Origin: Desulfobacteraceae bacterium
Lineage (GTDB): Bacteria; Desulfobacterota; Desulfobacteria; Desulfobacterales; SURF-15
Assembly (NCBI GenBank): GCA_003599475.1
Contig: QZKK01000105.1
Location: 1 to 40,400 of the forward strand
DNA: 40,400 nt
Reading direction: 5' to 3'
Shown here: positions 34,601 to 40,400 of the stretch, in pieces
Layout of the letters: every line of letters begins with the position of its first letter
Position numbering within the stretch: the first letter of the stretch is position 1
Program-made: the position numbers and the translations under genes
Notes under the pieces: model-generated
What the model was told of the DNA's origin: nothing
The model's database searches: none
Seen by the model: the letters and a program-made list of their open reading frames with translations, nothing else

Positions 34601-37186
34601 GTTTGCGTTGCCGCCTCGGGCAAGGAAGCTTTCGGGATCGATCTTTCCGACACTCTGGATGAATCCTGCAAGCGTTTCGGGGGCGGAAAGCCGCTCTCTC
34701 GGCTGGATGCGGCCGGCACGGTTCAACTGGCCCCGGGAAAGTCTTCCCGCCGGCCGGGTGCGGACGATCTCTGTCAGGCTTTCCTCCGGAAGAAGCCAGC
34801 CCTCGCGCTTGAGACGGGCTTCCGCCGCAGGCGTTGCCCGGTCGCCGATTTCTGCAAGCTTGTCTTTTAAGGTGGTTGGATAGGTGGGCTTTCGGGGAAC
34901 TTTGATATCCCCTTCGAACATGGGGCGCCGGACTTCTTTCCCTGCAGAATAAACCTGGTTTTCAGCCCTGCGGGCTTCGAGGAATCCGGCAAACTCTTCA
35001 GGGGGGCTTACAGGTAGTCGGTCAGGTTCTCCCAGACGTTGATCGACCGATCCCGGGGATCGTTCAGATCGAGCGGCCTCCGGCCTTCCATTCGTCTGAT
35101 TCCCGCTTTCTCCAACCGCTCCAGGATTCCCTCTCCGCTCAGCACGGGATTGCCTGTTTCGGTTCCAGTCGATGCTGGCGTCGATCCGGGATCGGATTTC
35201 GGCGTCTTTTCCTTCAAAAACGGATTCGGTTTCGGGTTTGGTCCGCTCATACCGGTAGTCTCCTTTCGAAGTTTCCACCTTATGGTACTCGGTCCGGCGG
35301 ATTTTGTCAAACAGCTCGGAAGATAGGACTCGATGTTCGACCCCGGATTTTTCGAAGACGTGCACCGGCTTTTCGAAATCGATGCTGTTGTCGAAGAGAT
35401 CGAAGTTTACCCGCGGATCCTTCCCGTATTCTTCCAGAAGCTTTAAAAAGGTCGGAATTCCTTTATTGTGTGTATCTGCGATCGCTTGCGCTGGCACCTC
35501 GCGGCGCTTTCCCGGATCGGCTTGCTCCATCCGCGCCCGGGATCTTACAAGGGATGTCACCGGATCGACATGGGTATACCCGATATTTACCTTGCCGCCG
35601 CGCGAAAGCTGCCGATCGATGAGTTTTTTTAAATAGGGAAAATTGTTTAGAAGCGATTCGAAATGAACATGATACCCTTTTTCGACGCCTTGATCTGCGA
35701 TCTCTTTGGCAATCGCTGAGCTTGTCTCGTGAAACTGGGGGGCAAGCTCGAGGTAGTCCGCCTGCTCTTTTACGACATCGGCAGACGCATCGAGAACCCG
35801 ATCTGCGCCGGCGGCATCCTTTGCAGTGGTTTTCCCGGAGCCGGGAGGGCCTCCGGTCAAAGTCAGCGTCTGGACCTCGTCGGGTTCGGCCGGCTGCTTT
35901 TTCTTCAGGTTGAAATCCACCAAAGCCTTTCTGGTAAAATCGGTGACCTCGATGTTTCCGTCCTTTACCCAGTCGTCGCGCTTGAGCCTATCTTCGGGGA
36001 TTGTGTCCTTGAAGGTTTCTTCGAGCTCTCCTGCACGAAGGGTGCTGCGCCCTTGTTCGTATGCCTCCTGAGGCTCCGGATAGCGCTCCGCTCTCAAGGT
36101 CTCTTCCATTCGGGCAAGGCGGTCAAGCGGGCGTTGCGGGGTGGCCGCCCGCTCCCCGGCCGTGCGGGTGACAACCTCGCTTTTGGTCCGGGTGGCGTCC
36201 AGCGGTTCGGCTGCGGTCACCGGGCGCTCCCAGGGGGCTTTTGTCCGCAGCGCCTTGGCGCCGGCGCCGGCACCCGCATGGGCAAGCTTGAAGGACACGA
36301 GATCGCCTCCGATCTCGATGAGATACCCGAGCATGGGGAAACCCATTCGATCGAGCTCTTCCCGGGCCATACGGGATGGGGTCGTCATCAGGTTGAGAAC
36401 AGGTCCGATCGCCCCTTCGACAGCCTTTTTCCCCTCCTCGGTGTAGGGCTGGTAGACAAACTGGTTTAACGCCTCCTCGGCCTTCCTGGCCTTTTCCGTA
36501 TCGAATCTCAGGCGGTACCGGGGAGCCGACGCTCCGCCCATAAAGCCGGGGGTAAACTGCATGGTCTTTGGATCGTACGGAGGCTTGTTGGTTTCCCAGT
36601 AGCGCTTATAGTCTTTCGAGAAGCGGTCCGCCTCCTCGGGGGTCGGAAATTCGATAAAGTTTTTGTTCTCTATCGCGTGCTTTACCGGATCGATGCCGGC
36701 GGATTCAAGATCGGTGAGTTTTCCATCGACCATTTCAACGGTCGGAAAAGCCAGATACTTTCCACCGACATCGGCCCAGGCCATCTTGTGGGTGACATCG
36801 AGGTCGCCTTCTTTGAGCGCCGGGTACGAGTCCTTATCGATGATCCGCTGGACGAAGGGGATGTTCCTGTTTTTTTCGATCGCAGCCGTGATTTCGTCCG
36901 CCGGCTCACGGGTGATCCCGGAAAGGACTCCCATCGCCTTCTGGGCCGGCCACATCACGCCTCCCGAGCCAAGATGCATCAGGGCTTCTGCGCCGCCCAC
37001 AAGGTTTTTGCCCAGATCCTTTGCCGCCCCGGCGCGCTCTTCCCACCGGGGAAGCTTTTTCGGAGGGGCTTCCTTTCCGAAAAACTTCTTCTCGATTGCA
37101 GCCTGCATCTCTTCCCGGGACATGCCGTCCGGGAATTCCACCACCACGTTTTTTTCGGGGATCTCGACTTCGATCATTCGGACCAC
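31673..37186 (-). CDS. giant polyvalent virion protein with zeta-toxin-like P-loop domain
   Basis: An 1837-residue phage protein. Order: N-terminal MIEVEIPEKNVVVEFPDG; a region near residues 110-180 (MAWADVGGKYLAFPTVEMVD) seen in large virion-associated proteins; a P-loop domain near 440-640 with LTGGPPGSGKTT, FHETSSAIAKEIADQ and HVHFESLL, resembling zeta-toxin kinases; a long charged, repetitive middle; and a helical C-terminal third (about 1300-1837) with hydrophobic stretches such as AILAYLVMQKV. This fits the polyvalent proteins that phages inject with their DNA to counter host functions. Whether the kinase-like domain is active is unknown. It overlaps the next gene upstream by 13 nt. Confidence 0.8.
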   Translation of the reverse strand: MVRMIEVEIPEKNVVVEFPDGMSREEMQAAIEKKFFGKEAPPKKLPRWEERAGAAKDLGKNLVGGAEALMHLGSGGVMWPAQKAMGVLSGITREPADEITAAIEKNRNIPFVQRIIDKDSYPALKEGDLDVTHKMAWADVGGKYLAFPTVEMVDGKLTDLESAGIDPVKHAIENKNFIEFPTPEEADRFSKDYKRYWETNKPPYDPKTMQFTPGFMGGASAPRYRLRFDTEKARKAEEALNQFVYQPYTEEGKKAVEGAIGPVLNLMTTPSRMAREELDRMGFPMLGYLIEIGGDLVSFKLAHAGAGAGAKALRTKAPWERPVTAAEPLDATRTKSEVVTRTAGERAATPQRPLDRLARMEETLRAERYPEPQEAYEQGRSTLRAGELEETFKDTIPEDRLKRDDWVKDGNIEVTDFTRKALVDFNLKKKQPAEPDEVQTLTLTGGPPGSGKTTAKDAAGADRVLDASADVVKEQADYLELAPQFHETSSAIAKEIADQGVEKGYHVHFESLLNNFPYLKKLIDRQLSRGGKVNIGYTHVDPVTSLVRSRARMEQADPGKRREVPAQAIADTHNKGIPTFLKLLEEYGKDPRVNFDLFDNSIDFEKPVHVFEKSGVEHRVLSSELFDKIRRTEYHKVETSKGDYRYERTKPETESVFEGKDAEIRSRIDASIDWNRNRQSRAERRGNPGAVGESGNQTNGRPEAARSERSPGSVDQRLGEPDRLPVSPPEEFAGFLEARRAENQVYSAGKEVRRPMFEGDIKVPRKPTYPTTLKDKLAEIGDRATPAAEARLKREGWLLPEESLTEIVRTRPAGRLSRGQLNRAGRIQPRERLSAPETLAGFIQSVGKIDPESFLARGGNANEFGPFERKGIFARKGEGMEISGFEALAREEGWLPPDTDFVELVRQKGAAVLKQGRIDSEGNLLKKRARLTPEEERIRSEIEWEPEEPPEEVIAAEQQRLVENLPPERRQAVDAAIDEVGSFFDEMSRLESGKEAPSSEATPAETAKPRSTPGTLQQILSDINTLMGEKGAIGNIGDLTPEQRAAYANLKLNYQVIVKNAERAGKTVRQYLQDLKYDPAVVSLLVQKSREQLPKFAGSVNLEKQELTDDLKRFEADLLNDRPKRVQTWDETGELANEIMRDTKAAARLFYEVKKGKKMPNAAEMDAMRKLNVNALSELKDIASTTDMAEFNNRFIQYKENIARVVSDTSSEAGRLLNIHKREVSLQRMANALSKLEKGLNERQLKELKELNLDDPIDVKRFTDRLPDPKISDYFLEYWYNAILSGPPTHLVNITTNTGWLAFQVPHRLTTALVDIPYAKLTGKERSRYVNEIVPMLAGYRVGFGGGAKAAWNVMRDKKLTEFESKWSMEMAGSQGAFSRSPHKSLRVIGRFIDPPTRALRAMDVWANQMAYDAAARAIARRHANKAGLKRGSARAAFEKDFLENKQDLYHEEAMAQARYSTFTDLPDPATQAIMQIRNVPVVGVVARVTTMPFVGTISNLLKRGLEMTPGVGLVKEAVSRGMGRGSIAPEVIAKQIEGAILAYLVMQKVAAGEITGPPPKNPNELEAWHRLGKLPWAGKIGDNWYQYRRAEPFNTVAAMTYTAYDQLVNAKDDATREEIFMNLALGLKENVIDGSYFEGLQAVFDRYGKRKGMIPRFAASWFPYSSFFRSINRAYEVVTEGEAKPREGNEWLKAFSQVIPGLSGTMPAKLDVWGEEAVIPGGILRQWLPYKWRTETADPLEKELERLDMYPARPQETIEYRDKKYEIPEDLYRPYAISLGHTLKSKLTEMITMEDYAGLSDDYKLKRLDRVSARIERVEKTRLISEMRKRQIIKGL

Positions 37187-38082
37187 CCGGATTTTTTATC
37201 GAAGCTGAGGCGTTTTTTTCCGCCGGCTGCGGCATCTCCCCCGGGGAGGGCAAATTCTCTTTCACCGGTCATCCAAAGCGGTTTTTCGCCCCGGGAGACC
37301 CTGGCTAGATCCTCGTTTAGAAACCGGATGAGCTGGTTGTACTGCGATTTGTATTCGGATCGGACGGTTTTAAATTCCGGATCGATCATGGCCCGGGAAA
37401 GCGTATCGTAATAGGCCCGGGTGTCGTCGATCATCTGCTGGGGGCTGTAGTAGCCGGGTTCCGCCGAAAGCTTTCCCTCCTTAAATCCTTGCGAGATGAA
37501 TCGATCGTAATCCGCTTGGCTCTTGGCCGTAACGCTTCGGATTTTCCCGCCGAGTCCGGGGCCGTATAGGTCGACTGTCTTGAACCCTTCATCTCCTGTC
37601 CGCTCTTTCTCGGTCTGATAGATCGAGGGAGCACTCATCTTGATCCTGGAGGCCTCCGCCTTGGGGTATGTGGCCACCTCGCGGGTGATCGTGTTATAGA
37701 GCGGCGCCTCTTCGATCTTTTCATCTTTCGGCTCCTGCAAAGTGCTGTATTTTCCTTCGGGGCCCTGCTGGAAGACGGTCCCCGGCTTAAACGTCTTGCT
37801 GTCGGCTGCCGCGGTCTGGAGCGGGCCATACCGCTTCGGGATCAGGCTCTGAAACTTTCCCGAAAGCTCAAGCAGCCCGATTGCCTGCGGAAGAGAAAGC
37901 TTTCTTTGGGCTGCAAAGGTCCACACGTCATCTGCACTCTTATAGGATCCGGACCGGAAAAAATCATTCAACACCCCTTGGGTGCGCTCCCTTTCGGTCC
38001 CCTGTCTTAAATCCTGCAGGGCGGCTGTAAGCTCATGGCGGCCCAGGGCATCGGCATGAATCAGGCTGTCGAGTATTCCCAT
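37174..38082 (-). CDS. phage structural or internal virion protein, unknown
   Basis: A 302-residue protein starting MGILDSLIHADALGRHELTA with GAGAGGG upstream of the ATG. It is rich in charged residues, with a central block of YSTLQEPKDEKIEEAPLYN type and a C-terminal helix-rich part (YDTLSRAMIDPEFKTVRSEY). There is no known family. Its end overlaps the giant protein gene by 13 nt, so the two are likely co-translated and may assemble together in the virion. Confidence 0.65.
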   Translation of the reverse strand: MGILDSLIHADALGRHELTAALQDLRQGTERERTQGVLNDFFRSGSYKSADDVWTFAAQRKLSLPQAIGLLELSGKFQSLIPKRYGPLQTAAADSKTFKPGTVFQQGPEGKYSTLQEPKDEKIEEAPLYNTITREVATYPKAEASRIKMSAPSIYQTEKERTGDEGFKTVDLYGPGLGGKIRSVTAKSQADYDRFISQGFKEGKLSAEPGYYSPQQMIDDTRAYYDTLSRAMIDPEFKTVRSEYKSQYNQLIRFLNEDLARVSRGEKPLWMTGEREFALPGGDAAAGGKKRLSFDKKSGWSE

Positions 38083-38104
38083 GGTGACCCTCTCTTATCT
38101 TCTG

Positions 38105-39169
38105 CTATTCCGCACCGAGAAATCCTAAAAAACTCCCGGCATCGGCAGCCGTATTGCCCCCGGTACTGCCGCCGGATCCGAAGATGTCTTTGCCTGCGTT
38201 GTAGAGCTGAAGCACCTGGGCGAGCTGGCTTGTCATGCTGGGGGAAAGGGATCCGGTTTGGGTGGTCGTCGGAATCCCGTAGCGATTCCCCTGCATCTGC
38301 ATGACAAGCGGCATCAGCACATTCAAGTAATCGCGATCGGCTTTATTCGGGGTAAACTCCATCCCGTAGGAAAGTTTTCTTTTGGCCTCCCCTTCCTTCA
38401 TGCCGAATTCTTTCCCCATCACGTCGAGCAGGCTGTCTGCAGAGCGCCGGGCGCCGCCCGGGATAAACCGCATGCTTTTGCCGCCGATTCTTACCGTCTG
38501 GGGGGCAAGATAGGTGTCTTTCACCCCGCGCAGCGAATCGAGGTACCCGGTGGTGTTTCCGGACATGGCCGAAAGCCACTCCTGAAAGGCGCTTTTTTGA
38601 AATTCGGTATCTTCCCCCAGCATATCCTTGAAGGATTTCGGGGCGTCTCCTTCTTCCCCGGCGGCGGCCGGGCCTCCGGCAAATGCGGAGGCAAACGCGG
38701 CCGGATCGGAAACGCTGTATCTCACCGCATCGAGGAGTCCGGGGGGGGCATGCTCGCCGGGGTCCTGCAGCATCTGTGCCCGGATCGGCAGAAGCTGTTT
38801 TTGCTGAGCCGGAGAAAGCGTATAAAACCCGTCGCCTGCGATGAGGTTTTTCACAGTATCCTGTCGCAGCCGGCTATCCTGGGAGCCTCCGTAAGACCAC
38901 TCCGGGAGCGCTGTCTTGTTGATGGATGCATTGAACAGCGCCGAAAGATCGCTTGTCGCAGATCCTGTGCCGGCGCTTCCGCCGCCGGCGGCTCCTGCGG
39001 GTTTCGGAAGCCCGTAGAAGCTGTTTACGAAATCGTCCCAGAAAAGCTTTTGATCGCCTTCCCAGGGGGCGGGGGCTTTGCTGGTGGTTTCTTTGCCCGA
39101 GCTTCCACCGCCCATTTTGCTGATCAAAGCAGACCCTATCATCGCCGCAGGGATCATCCAGGCTGCCAT
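38105..39169 (-). CDS. phage internal virion protein, unknown
   Basis: A 354-residue protein with AGGAGG ahead of its ATG. The N-terminus MAAWMIPAAMIGSALISKMG is a short hydrophobic segment as found in several podovirus ejection proteins, followed by Gly/Ala/Ser-rich linkers, a helical core (LSPAQQKQLLPIRAQMLQD) and a Gly-rich end. No enzyme motif is seen. Context between other late genes supports a structural or ejection role. Confidence 0.65.
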   Translation of the reverse strand: MAAWMIPAAMIGSALISKMGGGSSGKETTSKAPAPWEGDQKLFWDDFVNSFYGLPKPAGAAGGGSAGTGSATSDLSALFNASINKTALPEWSYGGSQDSRLRQDTVKNLIAGDGFYTLSPAQQKQLLPIRAQMLQDPGEHAPPGLLDAVRYSVSDPAAFASAFAGGPAAAGEEGDAPKSFKDMLGEDTEFQKSAFQEWLSAMSGNTTGYLDSLRGVKDTYLAPQTVRIGGKSMRFIPGGARRSADSLLDVMGKEFGMKEGEAKRKLSYGMEFTPNKADRDYLNVLMPLVMQMQGNRYGIPTTTQTGSLSPSMTSQLAQVLQLYNAGKDIFGSGGSTGGNTAADAGSFLGFLGAE

Positions 39170-39183
39170 TCGATCTTCCTCCT

Positions 39184-39987
39184 TTATTGCAGATAGGTTT
39201 GCGCAAAAAGCTCAAAGGGCGCCAGCGGATTTTCGTTTGTCTGAAACATCTGGGAAAGCGACTGCAAAAGATTGGGGGCGGTCAGCTTTTGCGAAAGCCC
39301 GGTGAGATAACTCGGATAGGCTTTTTCCCCTACCGCTTTCGAAATCTCCGTTGCCGTCTTCGACATTGCATCCCCTGCTACACTGGAGTCCAGCATATTG
39401 TTTGCCATGAGCTGATTTAACGTCCCCTGGAAAGCATCCGGCGAGAGAGAATCCTGCATGGTCTTTCCGTACATCGATTGCAGTGTGGCGGGCAGGGTGT
39501 CCAGCAGCCCGGGCAGTTTCGAAAGCCAGTCGGTGATAAACGGAGTCATCCCGGAAAGGGCGGGATTCGACCAGTCTACACCGGATTTTGGAAAGATATC
39601 GGCCGTCAACGTGGGAAGATCGAAAAGGGCGGGCGCATCGTTTGCGCTTCCGGCGCCGCCGGCTGCCGGCATGTTGAGAAACTCCTCGCTTCCCTTGAAA
39701 AGCCCCGAAAGATCGTCCGGCATCACGGTGCCGCCGGTAAGCCCCGCCATCCAACTATCATATCCGGCTTGGTCCGGATCCCGGCCGAGGACATCCTTGT
39801 AGGTATTGGTCAGCATGTCGCCGGCTCGCTGGTTGTATTCGACGGATGAAAGGATCTGGTTGATCACATCGTCTGCACTCATGGCTCCGGATTCCATGGC
39901 GTTTAGAAAGCCGGCGGAATTTGTGTCCGGCTCCCGGCCAAGGTAGTCTTTATAGAGCTGTGAGAGCTGATCGGTGAAGCTTGGCAT
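39184..39987 (-). CDS. DUF4214-repeat phage protein
   Basis: A 267-residue protein with two N-terminal DUF4214-type units: LYKDYLGREPDTNSAGFLNA and TYKDVLGRDPDQAGYDSWMA, each followed by a short helix with a serine and acidic residues. DUF4214 units occur in surface and S-layer-associated proteins and in phage tail or internal proteins. The C-terminal part is helical and unrecognised. The start has AAAGGAG directly upstream. It lies between the partial gene at the window end and the internal virion protein gene. Confidence 0.7.
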   Translation of the reverse strand: MPSFTDQLSQLYKDYLGREPDTNSAGFLNAMESGAMSADDVINQILSSVEYNQRAGDMLTNTYKDVLGRDPDQAGYDSWMAGLTGGTVMPDDLSGLFKGSEEFLNMPAAGGAGSANDAPALFDLPTLTADIFPKSGVDWSNPALSGMTPFITDWLSKLPGLLDTLPATLQSMYGKTMQDSLSPDAFQGTLNQLMANNMLDSSVAGDAMSKTATEISKAVGEKAYPSYLTGLSQKLTAPNLLQSLSQMFQTNENPLAPFELFAQTYLQ

Positions 39988-40000
39988 GGAAAGTCTCCTT

Positions 40001-40400
40001 TTAAAGCGCAGGCCAGGTTGCTTTGACGGCCTTTACCTCGTCCACGGTGGCGCATGCGTTGACGGCGTTTCGGGCGTTGATGAATGCGGCTTTGACCGCG
40101 TCGTAGTCGGCTTTGATAGCGGTTTTATCGGCCGCGGCATTGGTGACAAATGTCAACACTTCGAAGTAGTCCCACTTGGCTTGAAAATGCGCGACTCCTT
40201 CGGCCTTGAGGTTTGCGATTTTCAGCGTTTTGGCCTGGTCCAGGGTGAGCTGGAAGAACTGATCGGCCTTGAGTGCCGCCAACTGGACGCAAGAATCGAT
40301 GACCGCCTCATAGGCTGCGATCCGCTCTGCGCTTCTCTCTTCGGTGGTGGGGTTGCTTTTATGGCGGCGGACCCCGCTTGCTTTGTCGATGTGCAGGAAC
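40001..40400 (-). CDS. phage protein, 5' end beyond the window
   Basis: The frame is open from 40001 to the right window edge (at least 132 codons), so the true start lies outside. The visible part reads HIDKASGVRRHKSNPTTEE, then AAYEAVIDSCVQLAALKADQ and a helical C-terminus with DAVKAAFINARNAVNAC. It belongs to the same late operon, and its stop is 14 nt before the DUF4214 gene start. No family is recognised. Confidence 0.6.
   Translation of the reverse strand, partial: FLHIDKASGVRRHKSNPTTEERSAERIAAYEAVIDSCVQLAALKADQFFQLTLDQAKTLKIANLKAEGVAHFQAKWDYFEVLTFVTNAAADKTAIKADYDAVKAAFINARNAVNACATVDEVKAVKATWPAL

Overview
The window looks like a chromosomal segment of a Desulfobacterota (deltaproteobacterial) genome, most like the sulfate-reducing Desulfobacteria. 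This is inferred from gene order and protein style; no marker was searched. The left third (1-12190) is housekeeping and mostly on the minus strand: hisB, a lipoprotein, hisA, dnaG, rpoD, a CAT-anticodon tRNA, a Nif3-like protein, a zinc-ribbon coiled-coil protein, the RNase P RNA, an HPr-domain protein and ispD. An rlmL-like rRNA methyltransferase lies on the plus strand at 10985-12190.

From 12190 to about 28600 the window is an accessory island. A Panacea-type toxin-antitoxin pair sits between the intact rlmL-like gene and a second, diverged 381-bp copy of that gene's 3' end. Next come remnants of an alpha/beta hydrolase and of a probable transposon passenger gene. They are followed by an FtsZ/tubulin-like GTPase with a novel C-terminal extension, overlapped by a coiled-coil gene, then a multi-pass membrane protein and a small unknown protein, with copies of a short repeat between the modules.

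The centrepiece is a tightly overlapping five-gene minus-strand operon (25361 to 18454): a DndC-type sulfurtransferase, a DndD-type SMC-like ATPase, an FtsK/HerA-type translocase whose N-terminus resembles DndE, an ABC-type AAA ATPase and a DUF4435 TOPRIM-like protein. The last two look like the AriA/AriB pair of PARIS. No DndA, DndB or DndF-H is present. My reading is a phosphorothioation-type module with a built-in PARIS-like effector, the best candidate here for an undescribed defence system. A TIR-domain gene paired with an HsdR-N-like nuclease gene, a decayed GC-rich phage-type gene and an IS3 OrfA stub complete the island.

The right part (28733-40400) holds a YcaO-TPR protein, a 9-mer repeat array, tRNA-Ala(CGC) and the late end of a prophage: M15-type endolysin, holin-like protein, a giant 1837-residue polyvalent virion protein with a zeta-toxin-like P-loop domain, and further structural proteins running off the window. 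No integrase is present, so integration at the tRNA is inferred from position only.
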